A DNA stretch of 8,872 nucleotides from DASYAN01 sp036501345 (GTDB lineage Bacteria; Chloroflexota; Ktedonobacteria; Ktedonobacterales; Ktedonobacteraceae), in NCBI GenBank assembly GCA_036501345.1, contig DASYAN010000418.1:1-8872 (forward strand), given 5' to 3'. The notes beneath the pieces were generated by a model. That model did no database searches. It was not told the origin of the DNA and saw only the letters and a program-made list of their open reading frames with translations. This document shows positions 1 to 6,877 of this stretch, piece by piece. The stretch's first letter is position 1, and each line of letters starts with the position of its first letter. The position numbers and the translations under genes were made by a program.

Positions 1-26
1 TTCGAAGACGTAGAAAGGATTCAGAC

Positions 27-1766
27 ATGCAGAGGAACAAACCATCACGCCTCGCTTTGTCATCTAGCATCTTTTGTCTACTCGCCATGCTGCTTGCTGG
101 ATGTGGTCAGACCAGCACATCAAACCACCAGAAGGCTCCCAACAACAGGCAGGTACTTGTCAGTACGGCAGTAGGAGCAGGGACGTCGGATATCACTCAT
201 TTCGATCCGGCACTGGCAAGTGACCTTTACTCTGCCATTGCTATACAAACCATCTTTACAGGTCTGGTATCACTCGGCGATAACGGGAATGTGCAGAAGC
301 AATTGGCCGACTCGTGGGAATTCTCGCCAAGCAGCCTGACCTGGACTTTTCATCTCAAACCCAATCTGAAGTTCAGCGATGGGACAGCTTTAACCTCGCA
401 TGATGTCGCCTGGAGTCTCGACCGTGCTCTGCAAAAGGACACAAAGTCACCTACAGCTCCATACTATTTACGCTATATAAAGGATGCAGATAAACTCAAT
501 AGCGGCGCAATCTCCTCACTCATCGGCGATAGCTTGATCACGCCCGATCTGAACACCATTGAGATCAAGGTCTCCCGGCCAGTTGCCTTCTTCCTTGACA
601 CATTGGCACAAACAGCCGCCTACACGGTTGAACAATCACTCATTGAAAAATATGGCAATAGTTGGACTGATCATCTGGAGGAGGGTGGTGGTAGTGGTCC
701 CTTTAAGGTGAAAAGTTACGTTCACGAGAAAGAACTCGACATTGTGCCTAATCCCAGCTACTACGGTTCCAAGCCACAGTTGCAGGAAGTGATCTTTCCC
801 TTCTACAAACAGCAGGACGCAACATACTCAGACTATCTCGCCAATAAACTGGATGATGCCGCCATCCCACTAGCCAACTTGGATCAAGCCAAGTCACGTC
901 CGGATTATCACCAGCGCCCGACGTTAACAACCAACTTCTACACGATGAACTACAAGCAAAAGCCCTTCGATAATATCCACATTCGGCAGGCTTTTGCAGC
1001 AGCCATCAACAAACAGAAGATCGTGGACAAGGTTTGGAAGGGCTTATTTATTGCCACCAACCACATTATTCCACAAGGAATGCCCGGCTATAATGCGAAC
1101 CTCAAAGGTCCAGATGGCACAACCAACCTGACAGGCAATCCCAAGAAGGCACAGGAACTGCTTCAGCAAGGTCTGAGAGAAGAGGGATGGAATAGCATTT
1201 CCCAGATGCCACCCATCACGTTGACCTACTCCAGTGCTGGTATTCAGGCTGGCAAAGACGAGGTGACCGAGCTACTACAGGAGTGGAAGGACGTGCTGAA
1301 TATTCCGGTCAGCGCAAACGATATCGATCCTGGCATCCTGTTTAATGATGAGGCACAGGGTGCTAACAATCCCTTGTCATTCTACTCTGGCCCAGCCTGG
1401 GGCGCTGACTACCCGGACCCGGAGGACTGGACGACCTTGCTATTCGATAAGGATTCAGCCCAAAATGGTATGAATTACGGGCAGAATAACAGCACCGATG
1501 CAACTCAACAGCAAGCCCTGCAGGATCGTATGGAAAAGGCTGATGTCTTGCAGGATCCAACCCTGCGCTTCAAGGAGTATAATGAGATTGAGCAACAACT
1601 TGTCAACGATGTGGCATGGATTCCTATGGAGCAACAGCTTGCAGTCGGTCTGCGTAAGCCATGTGTACAGGGTATTCGGCACTCGGCGATGGGTCTCATA
1701 CCGCCCGATGACTGGACATACATTTATATATCAAACGATCAGCCCTGTGTGAATCAAACAATCTAG
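27..1766 (+). CDS. Peptide ABC transporter solute-binding lipoprotein (SBP family 5)
   Basis: This is the extracellular receptor of the importer encoded downstream; it binds an oligopeptide, dipeptide or similar solute and delivers it to the permeases. Residues 1-26 are a lipoprotein signal: basic start (QRNKPSR), hydrophobic core, and lipobox LAGC with Cys26 as the lipidation site. The mature part follows the family 5 pattern: an N-terminal segment with DPALASDLYSAIAIQTIFTG, then LADSWEFS and LKFSDGTALTSHDVAWSL, a central RQAFAAAINKQKIVDKVWKG, and a C-terminal PEDWTTLLF region with the EYNEIEQQLVNDVAWIPM block. At 579 residues it has the usual family length. A GAAAGGA-type ribosome binding site at 13-19 supports the ATG at 27. 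Cys546 and Cys574 near the C-terminus could form a disulfide outside the cell. The family is clear, but the substrate cannot be read from sequence. The promoter is not in the window. Confidence 0.95.
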   Translation: MQRNKPSRLALSSSIFCLLAMLLAGCGQTSTSNHQKAPNNRQVLVSTAVGAGTSDITHFDPALASDLYSAIAIQTIFTGLVSLGDNGNVQKQLADSWEFSPSSLTWTFHLKPNLKFSDGTALTSHDVAWSLDRALQKDTKSPTAPYYLRYIKDADKLNSGAISSLIGDSLITPDLNTIEIKVSRPVAFFLDTLAQTAAYTVEQSLIEKYGNSWTDHLEEGGGSGPFKVKSYVHEKELDIVPNPSYYGSKPQLQEVIFPFYKQQDATYSDYLANKLDDAAIPLANLDQAKSRPDYHQRPTLTTNFYTMNYKQKPFDNIHIRQAFAAAINKQKIVDKVWKGLFIATNHIIPQGMPGYNANLKGPDGTTNLTGNPKKAQELLQQGLREEGWNSISQMPPITLTYSSAGIQAGKDEVTELLQEWKDVLNIPVSANDIDPGILFNDEAQGANNPLSFYSGPAWGADYPDPEDWTTLLFDKDSAQNGMNYGQNNSTDATQQQALQDRMEKADVLQDPTLRFKEYNEIEQQLVNDVAWIPMEQQLAVGLRKPCVQGIRHSAMGLIPPDDWTYIYISNDQPCVNQTI

Positions 1767-1788
1767 CGGATGCGATAAATTGGGCTCG
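1767..1788 (+). repeat. Short form of the GCGGACGCGATA intergenic repeat
   Basis: This unit starts with the base right after the stop codon of the binding-protein gene. It reads GCGGATGCGATAAATTGGGC plus two more bases. It matches both ends of the longer unit that follows it (GCGGACGCGATA at 1793 and TAAATCGGG at 1821), but lacks the middle insert. It therefore looks like a compact or ancestral version of the same palindromic element, with arms GGATGCGAT and ATTGGGCTC around a central AA. Confidence 0.5.
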
Positions 1789-1792
1789 TTCG

Positions 1793-1851
1793 GCGGACGC
1801 GATACCCAAAGGGCACACGGTAAATCGGGTCCCTTTGGGCATTGCGTTTGT
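1793..1851 (+). repeat. Palindromic intergenic repeat forming a long hairpin between SBP and permease genes
   Basis: Bases 1805-1813 (CCCAAAGGG) pair perfectly with 1831-1839 (CCCTTTGGG). Below one A/C mismatch (1804/1840), bases 1793-1803 pair with 1841-1851 using four G-T wobbles. The result is a stem of about 20 pairs around a 17-base loop. The first 23 bases recur exactly at 4981-5003. There is no T tract, so it is not a typical terminator. By analogy with REP elements in other transport operons (for example malE-malF), such a hairpin can protect the binding-protein mRNA from 3' decay and lower permease expression. Its 3' foot abuts the ribosome binding site of the next gene (1852-1858). 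Confidence 0.7.
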
Positions 1852-1865
1852 GAAGGGATATTTCA

Positions 1866-2825
1866 ATGGTACAATTTTTACTTAAAAGGTTGATAGGTCT
1901 CATCTTTGTTCTCATGTGCGTGACTTTCATTACCTTTATCATGGGATACTTAGCACCAGGAGATCCCATCCGTTCCATGATGGGCCAGCATTTTGATGAA
2001 AAACTTTATTTACAACTTAAACACCTTTATGGATTAGATCTTCCCTGGTATCAGCAATATTTCAACTTCCTGGTCCATCTACTCCACTTTGACTTTGGAT
2101 ATTCCTACAAACAGCAGCAGATGTCTGTTATGTCGATTATTGCAACTAATTTACCAGTGACACTCGAGCTTGGTCTCTGGGCACTCGTGCTGCAGTTCTT
2201 GATCGGTGTTCCACTGGGTATCCTCTCCGCCATTAAAGCCAATACTTGGGTTGATACGGCCAATATGGGCACCGCACTTATCCTCTATTCTATTCCGGGT
2301 TTTGTCCTCGCTGTCTTTGTACGGTTCGCCATTGCCCAAATCGATCAGGCGACAGGAGCAGGCTGGCCTCCGACTGGCTGGGGCAATCCATGGCAATATA
2401 CATGGCCAGATATCCAGGTTAAACTGGCTCCCATTCTAGTCTTTGCTATCGGAGGAGCTGGCTATATAGCACGCCTTGCCCGCACAAGTATGCTGGAGAT
2501 CCTACGGCAGGACTACATTCGTACAGCACGCGCGAAAGGCTTGCGGGAAAGAATCGTTATCTATCGCCATGCACTGCGTAATGCCTTAATCCCACTGATT
2601 ACGACATTTGGCTATTCGCTTGGCTTTGTTGTTACAGGAGCATTCTTTATTGAAACCATCTTCAATATCCCCGGCCTTGGCAGCGTTACCATGACCTCTG
2701 TGAGTGGACGAGACTATCCAGTGATCCAGGCCACAGTAGTCCTACTAACCATTGCCATCGTACTCGGAAATTTACTTTCAGACATTCTATACATGATCAT
2801 CGACCCACGCATTAAGGCAGAATAG
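1866..2825 (+). CDS. oppB: Peptide ABC transporter permease, OppB/DppB type
   Basis: This is one of the two membrane subunits forming the translocation channel of the importer. The 319 residues match the family length. Hydrophobic segments lie near 7-29, 99-121, 135-155, 188-206, 243-265 and 287-310, giving the expected six helices. Residues 216-243 form the cytoplasmic EAA loop that docks on the ATPase (DYIRTARAKGL, then HALRNALIP), with the conserved Gly225 present. The C-terminus has the family ending RDYPVIQAT followed by DILYMIIDPRIK. The ribosome binding site GAAGGGA at 1852-1858 lies 7 bases before the ATG and touches the foot of the preceding hairpin. The gene sits 99 bases after the binding-protein gene and 21 bases before the second permease. 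OppB and DppB cannot be told apart here. Confidence 0.95.
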   Translation: MVQFLLKRLIGLIFVLMCVTFITFIMGYLAPGDPIRSMMGQHFDEKLYLQLKHLYGLDLPWYQQYFNFLVHLLHFDFGYSYKQQQMSVMSIIATNLPVTLELGLWALVLQFLIGVPLGILSAIKANTWVDTANMGTALILYSIPGFVLAVFVRFAIAQIDQATGAGWPPTGWGNPWQYTWPDIQVKLAPILVFAIGGAGYIARLARTSMLEILRQDYIRTARAKGLRERIVIYRHALRNALIPLITTFGYSLGFVVTGAFFIETIFNIPGLGSVTMTSVSGRDYPVIQATVVLLTIAIVLGNLLSDILYMIIDPRIKAE

Positions 2826-2846
2826 ATACGTGGAGGGGGCAATTGT

Positions 2847-3944
2847 ATGAGTATACATGATAAAAATACACAAACAAATGATTTTGAAGAGGTACCTCCT
2901 ATAACGCAATTTCCTTCTCCAGATAATAGAATATCTGAAATCCCGCTACAAGTGCCTAGTCAACATAGCAAGCCAGACCAGCAAAAATCGCAAACACCTT
3001 TTCAGCAGTCCATGCGTCGGCTCCTACGGGACAAACGAGCCGTTATCAGTCTGAGTATCATTCTATTTTTTATCCTGCTGACCATCGTTGGTCCGCCTAT
3101 TTACCAACACATTGGTACTCCCTACACAAACGATGCCGGACAACAGGTTGGCCCAGAGGTTTACCACAATCCATTCCGGCACGACCTCGACTTCGAGGAT
3201 CAGCCAATCTCGGCACGTTATTGGCTCGGCACAGACTCGGTGGGAGCTGACTTACTTGCGCGTTTGATGCAGAGCCTGTTAATATCTATCTCTGTCGCAA
3301 CAGCTGTCGAGGTCATTGATATTCTCTTTGGCGTGGCTATCGGAGTGCTGGCAGGCTACTATGGAGGGTGGATAGATCAAGTTCTGGCACGCATTACAGA
3401 TGTTATGTTTGCCTTTCCGGGCTTGCTCTTTGCTATTCTGCTCACAGGTATTTTTGGCCCAGCATCGGACCAGTTCCTAGACACACTTCCCGTTATTGGT
3501 CAATATGGCAACGCCCGCCTCATCATCGTTTCCATGGCTTTTGCGCTGACCTCGTGGCCGATGATGGCACGCTATGTACGGGGCCAGACTCTGCAAATCA
3601 AAGCAAATCAGTTTATTGAGGCAGCACGCACAGTGAGCAGTAGCGACTTTAAGATCATCACACGTCATATCGTTCCTAACCTCTTTAGTATTGTAATTGT
3701 AGCATCAACACTGAACATTGCTGGTACAATCATTGGTGAGGCTGCTATCAGTCTTTTGGGCTTAGGTGTACAAGATCCAGGTTCAAGCCTTGGCTTGATG
3801 ATCGCGGAGAGAGCGGAAGCGATCGAGACATCTCATCCATGGGAAGTCTTGCTTCCTTGCATTGTTCTCGCTATGATAGTACTGGCATTCTCGTTCCTCG
3901 GTGACGGATTGCGCGACGCATTCGACCCTCGATCAAAAGATTAA
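2847..3944 (+). CDS. oppC: Peptide ABC transporter permease, OppC/DppC type, with N-terminal extension
   Basis: This is the second channel subunit and the partner of the OppB-type protein. Residues 1-58 are a hydrophilic extension rich in Pro, Gln, Asp and Ser, longer than in many relatives. The OppC N-terminal helix follows at about 66-84. Then come the periplasmic-side motif ARYWLGTDSVGADLLARL (about 123-140), the permease core, and the typical end GDGLRDAFDPR (352-362). The EAA loop spans about 256-278 (FIEAARTVSSSDFKI, then HIVPN). The usual Gly after EAAxxx is Ser264 here. A strong GGAGGGGG site at 2832-2839 lies 7 bases before the ATG. The gap to the preceding stop is 21 bases, so the two permeases are co-transcribed. 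Confidence 0.94.
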   Translation: MSIHDKNTQTNDFEEVPPITQFPSPDNRISEIPLQVPSQHSKPDQQKSQTPFQQSMRRLLRDKRAVISLSIILFFILLTIVGPPIYQHIGTPYTNDAGQQVGPEVYHNPFRHDLDFEDQPISARYWLGTDSVGADLLARLMQSLLISISVATAVEVIDILFGVAIGVLAGYYGGWIDQVLARITDVMFAFPGLLFAILLTGIFGPASDQFLDTLPVIGQYGNARLIIVSMAFALTSWPMMARYVRGQTLQIKANQFIEAARTVSSSDFKIITRHIVPNLFSIVIVASTLNIAGTIIGEAAISLLGLGVQDPGSSLGLMIAERAEAIETSHPWEVLLPCIVLAMIVLAFSFLGDGLRDAFDPRSKD

Positions 3945-3946
3945 TT

Positions 3947-3954
3947 AGGTGGAG
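3947..3954 (+). promoter_or_regulatory. Ribosome binding site that sets the start of the OppD-type gene
   Basis: The sequence AGGTGGAG lies 6 bases before the ATG at 3961. An in-frame GTG at 3949 would add four residues, but it falls inside this site and has no ribosome binding site of its own. The ATG is therefore the better start. Confidence 0.7.
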
Positions 3955-3960
3955 AAATAT

Positions 3961-4938
3961 ATGACAGCTAATTTGCTGGAAGTAGATAATCTAAAGACAT
4001 ATTTCTACACACGAGGCGGAGTGGTAAAGGCCGTCAATGGTGTTTCCTTCAAGATCAAACCTGGTGAAACATTAGGTGTGGTAGGCGAAAGTGGTTGTGG
4101 AAAGAGTGTGACGGCTCTCTCAGTTATGCGTCTGATCAGCAATCCTCCCGGCAAAATTGTTGATGGACATGTCCATTTTAACGGTGAGGACCTCCTGGAG
4201 AAAAGCACAGGAGAACTGAGTGATATACGCGGCAGCAAAATTTCGATGATTTTCCAGGACCCAATGACCTCGCTCAACCCCGTCTTCGCCGTAGGTTATC
4301 AGATCGCCGAGACGGTCAAACGTCACCGCAAAGATGTTACTTATGATCAAGCTTGGAAACGCGCAGTGGAAATGCTGGATCTCGTACATATTCCCGATGC
4401 TAAGCGGCGTGCCAAGAGTTATCCCCACGAATTCAGTGGAGGCATGCGCCAGCGCGTTATGATTGCCATTGCACTGGCCTGTAATCCTCAACTGCTGATT
4501 GCCGACGAACCAACTACAGCGCTAGACGTCACTATCCAGGCCCAGGTACTCGAACTGATGAAGGGACTCTCCCAGAAATATGGCACTGCTGTGATGCTGA
4601 TTACTCACGATCTTGGTGTCGTCGCTGGTACCTGCCAGCATGTCAATGTTATGTATGCAGGACATATTATTGAATCGGCATCGGTAAAGCAGATCTTTGA
4701 AGCGCCCGCACATCCTTATACAGTTGGGTTGCTGCAGTCCATTCCACGCCTCGATGAGACTCATGAAACGCGGCTTACTTCCATTCCTGGTCAGCCGCCC
4801 GATCTGATCAATCCACTTGTTGGATGTCCTTATGCAACGCGTTGCCCCAAGGTCCAAACCCGCTGTCATGAGGAACGGCCAGAGCTGATGCCAGTGGGAC
4901 GTGGCGAGCAAGTAGCAGCCTGTTTTTATCCAAACTAA
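3961..4938 (+). CDS. oppD: Peptide ABC transporter ATP-binding protein, OppD/DppD type
   Basis: This is the first of two cytoplasmic ATPases that power the importer. Numbered from the ATG at 3961 (325 residues), the nucleotide-binding set is complete. Walker A is GESGCGKS (42-49), the Q-loop Gln is 99 in FQDPMTSLNP, and the signature is FSGGMRQR (Ser159-Gly161). Walker B is LLIADEP with Asp182 and Glu183, and the switch His is 216 in THDLG. The C-terminal oligopeptide-transporter domain (HPY, about 252 onward) carries four cysteines at 289, 295, 302 and 321. In this family they form an iron-sulfur binding motif. The gene starts 16 bases after the OppC-type stop, so it belongs to the same operon. 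It recognises the EAA loop of one permease. Confidence 0.95.
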   Translation: MTANLLEVDNLKTYFYTRGGVVKAVNGVSFKIKPGETLGVVGESGCGKSVTALSVMRLISNPPGKIVDGHVHFNGEDLLEKSTGELSDIRGSKISMIFQDPMTSLNPVFAVGYQIAETVKRHRKDVTYDQAWKRAVEMLDLVHIPDAKRRAKSYPHEFSGGMRQRVMIAIALACNPQLLIADEPTTALDVTIQAQVLELMKGLSQKYGTAVMLITHDLGVVAGTCQHVNVMYAGHIIESASVKQIFEAPAHPYTVGLLQSIPRLDETHETRLTSIPGQPPDLINPLVGCPYATRCPKVQTRCHEERPELMPVGRGEQVAACFYPN

Positions 4939-4980
4939 TCAAAAGGTCAGCCAGGATGAGAAGAAGTACATGGGGTCACA

Positions 4981-5031
4981 GCGGACGCGATACCCAAAGG
5001 GCAACACGATAAATCGGGCCTGTTGGTAGCC
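4981..5031 (+). repeat. Second copy of the palindromic intergenic repeat, right arm decayed
   Basis: Bases 4981-5003 repeat 1793-1815 exactly (GCGGACGCGATACCC then AAAGGGCA), and ACACGATAAATCGGG then follows the first copy closely. The right arm differs: GCCTGTTGG replaces CCCTTTGGG. Bases 4994-5002 can still pair with 5018-5026, with one mismatch and one wobble. The outer stem of the first copy is lost. The unit sits in the 113-base gap between the two ATPase genes. Confidence 0.65.
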
Positions 5032-5041
5032 ACAGTATAAT

Positions 5042-5050
5042 GGGAGAGGA
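5042..5050 (+). promoter_or_regulatory. Ribosome binding site of the OppF-type gene
   Basis: GGGAGAGGA precedes two adjacent in-frame ATGs at 5052 and 5055. It lies after the in-frame ATG at 5040, which has no recognisable site of its own. Translation therefore most likely begins at 5052 or 5055, not at 5040. Confidence 0.6.
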
Positions 5051-5051
5051 A

Positions 5052-6053
5052 ATGATGACACAACAAGCGCAAGCACAAACAGAAAAAATGCTAGTCGAAG
5101 TGCAAGGATTAAAAGTTCATTTTCCCATCAAAGGAGGCCTGCTGAACCACACGATTGAGAAGGTCAAGGCGGTAGACGGCGTCGATTTATCTATTCGTCG
5201 CGGCGAAACACTAGGTTTGGTAGGAGAAAGCGGCTGCGGCAAATCTACAACTGGACGGGCCATCTTACAATTGATTAAACCGACAGCAGGAAGCATCAAG
5301 TTGAACGGTGTAGAACTCAACAAGTTATCCTCAACTGAAATACGTCGCAAACGAGCAGAGATGCAAATGGTTTTCCAGGACCCATTTAGCTCGCTTGACC
5401 CACGCTATACCATTGGGCAAACTATTGCCGAACCCCTAGAGAACTTTAAACGAGGCAATGCCAAACAAATTCAGGAAGAAGTTGCACACCTGATGGAAGT
5501 TGTTGGCATCAATCCCCATTACCTTAACCGTTTCGCCCATGAGTTTAGTGGGGGACAGCGACAGCGTATTGGAATAGCACGCGCACTGGCCTTGCGTCCC
5601 TCGTTTATCGTTGCAGACGAGCCAGTTTCCTCGCTAGACGTCTCAATCCAAGCCCAGGTACTAAACCTCCTACAGGACTTGCAAGGGCAGTTCGGACTCA
5701 CCTATCTCTTCGTGGCCCACAACCTCTCTGTGGTCAAACACATCAGCGACCGTGTAGCTGTGATGTATCTTGGACGAGTTGTAGAACTTGCCAAGAGCGA
5801 GACACTGTACAAAACTCCCCAGCATCCTTATACGCAAGCACTGCTCTCTGCTATTCCAGTACCAGATCCTGCCATTGAGGCTCAACGCAAACGTATCATC
5901 CTCGAAGGTGATGTCCCCAGCCCGGTCAAGCCCCCCAGTGGATGCAGTTTTCACCCACGCTGCTGGAAAGCCCAGGCTATCTGCCGCGAAGTTACTCCTC
6001 CCCTGGAAGAGAAACAGACCAATCACCATGCAGCTTGCCACTTCCCAGGATAG
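5052..6053 (+). CDS. oppF: Peptide ABC transporter ATP-binding protein, OppF/DppF type
   Basis: This is the second ATPase of the importer, acting as a heterodimer with the OppD-type subunit. Numbered from the ATG at 5052 (333 residues), Walker A is GESGCGKS (58-65) and the Q-loop Gln is 109 in FQDPFSSLDP. The last phrase is typical of OppF. The signature is FSGGQRQR (Ser166-Gly168), Walker B is VADEP with Asp189 and Glu190, and the switch His is 223 in AHNLSVV. The C-terminal domain has HPYTQALLSAIP and four cysteines at 298, 304, 311 and 329, again the iron-sulfur type pattern. ATGs at 5040 and 5055 are alternative starts; the ribosome binding site position argues against 5040. The gene is 113 bases after the OppD-type stop, so an internal processing or expression step at the repeat is possible. 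It is the last gene of the operon. Confidence 0.95.
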   Translation: MMTQQAQAQTEKMLVEVQGLKVHFPIKGGLLNHTIEKVKAVDGVDLSIRRGETLGLVGESGCGKSTTGRAILQLIKPTAGSIKLNGVELNKLSSTEIRRKRAEMQMVFQDPFSSLDPRYTIGQTIAEPLENFKRGNAKQIQEEVAHLMEVVGINPHYLNRFAHEFSGGQRQRIGIARALALRPSFIVADEPVSSLDVSIQAQVLNLLQDLQGQFGLTYLFVAHNLSVVKHISDRVAVMYLGRVVELAKSETLYKTPQHPYTQALLSAIPVPDPAIEAQRKRIILEGDVPSPVKPPSGCSFHPRCWKAQAICREVTPPLEEKQTNHHAACHFPG

Positions 6054-6056
6054 AAC

Positions 6057-6237
6057 AGGGCTTGTGAATTACCTGTTTGGGACTTGGAGATAAACTCATA
6101 GTCCCTATTCATAATAAATCGAGGTAAGGCTTGCCTATGCATTTTAAGAAAAACGAGCATGGACAGTTGCATACCGAAGTGGAGCTTGCCCAGACAGGCG
6201 AAACGCTCTCTCCCCAAATGGATAATTCACAAGCCCT
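6057..6237. repeat. 181-base segment bounded by 25-base inverted repeats (MITE-like or giant hairpin)
   Basis: The left arm is 6057-6081 and the right arm is 6213-6237. The outer 15 bases are perfect inverse copies (AGGGCTTGTGAATTA against TAATTCACAAGCCCT), and 22 of 25 positions match in total. Two of the three differences still allow G-T pairing. GAGA at 6087-6090 and TCTC at 6207-6210 could extend the stem past an internal loop. The element begins 3 bases after the OppF-type stop and ends 13 bases before the stop of the convergent gene. No target-site duplication is evident and no transposase is inside. A small non-autonomous mobile element is my preferred reading. Confidence 0.6.
6079..6105 (+). 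terminator. Candidate transcription terminator after the peptide importer operon
   Basis: GGGACT (6079-6084) pairs with AGTCCC (6100-6105), and inside it GAG (6087-6089) pairs with CTC (6095-6097) around a five-base loop. An A/T-rich stretch follows (TATTCATAATAAAT), but there is no clean T run. It lies 25 bases after the last stop of the operon. Its left arm shares bases with the larger inverted repeat, so the two folds compete. Confidence 0.35.
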
Positions 6238-6277
6238 AAACTCACTAAGGTCAAGAGACACTAGGTTGCTTGACTAG
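6137..6277 (+). CDS. Possible 46-residue small ORF of unknown function
   Basis: An ATG at 6137 opens a frame for 46 residues, beginning MHFKKNEHGQLHTEVELAQT and ending RDTRLLD. An in-frame stop lies just upstream at 6125. AAGG at 6126-6129 sits 7 bases before the ATG and could serve as a weak ribosome binding site. Against it, the frame lies within the inverted-repeat segment, runs through its right arm, and overlaps the last 27 bases of the convergent gene. The peptide is polar, has no motif I recognise, and may be chance. Confidence 0.2.
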   Translation: MHFKKNEHGQLHTEVELAQTGETLSPQMDNSQALNSLRSRDTRLLD

Positions 6278-6802
6278 GACAAGGGCCGCATAAATCGGAA
6301 CAGCAATCCAGAAGAGAGGAAACAAGAGAGTAGTAACTATAAGAGCAAACCAGATCCACTCTTGCCTTCTGTACGCATGAGCAATTGCTCCTACCCAGGA
6401 GACAAAACCCAGCACTACACCAACAAGTACAAGTTGGTAACCGTATAAAACTAAGCTGTTTAAGCTCCCAGATGTGCAGGAGTGACTGCAACTGATGCTT
6501 GCAATTATACCGGGAGTAGCGCCTATACTAGTTATGACCAAGCTGGCAACAGAAAGCCATAAAATGGTCTTCCATCTTAGACTCGTACCGAGCCTGATAA
6601 GCCAAATAAAAAGCCAGAGCACAATTTTAACAATCCAAACCGTAATTGCCAATGGCAGGGAACCCCTAAGATCAGGCATTGGAAAGCTTGCTTGATGACC
6701 ACGACCTGAAGTGTAGAAATGCTGTGTGATCCGCTGGTTTTGGCCGATGTTCTGACCATGCACTGACTTATTGTTTTGGATCTGCTGCTGATTTCCATTC
6801 AT
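6251..6802 (-). CDS. Four-helix membrane protein with Q/N-rich N-terminus, function unknown
   Basis: I do not recognise this 183-residue protein. Residues 1-33 are polar and rich in Gln and Asn (from MNGNQQQIQNN to about ITQHF). Four hydrophobic segments follow near 49-69, 79-104, 117-140 and 148-176. Cys105 and Cys109 (CSHSC) lie in the loop between helices 2 and 3. The last part (YRRQEWIWFALIVTTLLFP) resembles the short membrane hairpins common in small uncharacterised membrane proteins. AAGGAG (6818-6813 on the minus strand) lies 10 bases before the ATG at 6802. An in-frame ATG at 6811 is only one base from that site and is less likely. The gene lies 75 bases beyond the MotB-like gene on the same strand, so it may share its transcript. 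Confidence 0.7.
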   Translation of the reverse strand: MNGNQQQIQNNKSVHGQNIGQNQRITQHFYTSGRGHQASFPMPDLRGSLPLAITVWIVKIVLWLFIWLIRLGTSLRWKTILWLSVASLVITSIGATPGIIASISCSHSCTSGSLNSLVLYGYQLVLVGVVLGFVSWVGAIAHAYRRQEWIWFALIVTTLLFPLFWIAVPIYAALVLVKQPSVS

Positions 6803-6823
6803 ATCATACATGCTCCTTAATAC

Positions 6824-6838
6824 CTTTTAATCTAAAAG
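6824..6838. promoter_or_regulatory. Short perfect palindrome upstream of the four-helix membrane gene
   Basis: CTTTTA and TAAAAG flank ATC in the gap between the MotB-like gene and the four-helix gene. It is 6 bases upstream of the AAGGAG ribosome binding site. It could be a weak hairpin or an operator. With six A/T-rich base pairs per arm, it could also be chance. Confidence 0.25.
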
Positions 6839-6877
6839 AAGGGAAAAAGGCCTCAACATAGAAAGCTTAAAGACTCC

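Noticed and set aside
4954..5010. An 18-codon frame (MRRSTWGHSG...) running through the second intergenic repeat
   Set aside because: It has no good ribosome binding site, and its sequence is mostly the non-coding repeat.
5036..5041. Perfect TATAAT at the end of the repeat before the OppF-type gene
   Set aside because: No -35 partner is visible at the right distance, and a start site about 7 bases later would fall within the ribosome binding site. It is probably chance.
5670..6041. A 123-codon minus-strand frame opposite the OppF-type gene, and a similar one at 4120-4491 opposite the OppD-type gene
   Set aside because: Both are antisense to genes with full catalytic motifs and show no domain of their own.
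6840..6877. Possible minus-strand promoter (TTGAGG then TAGATT about 17 bases on) before the four-helix gene
   Set aside because: The match to consensus is weak and the region is short and A/T-rich, so it cannot be told from chance.
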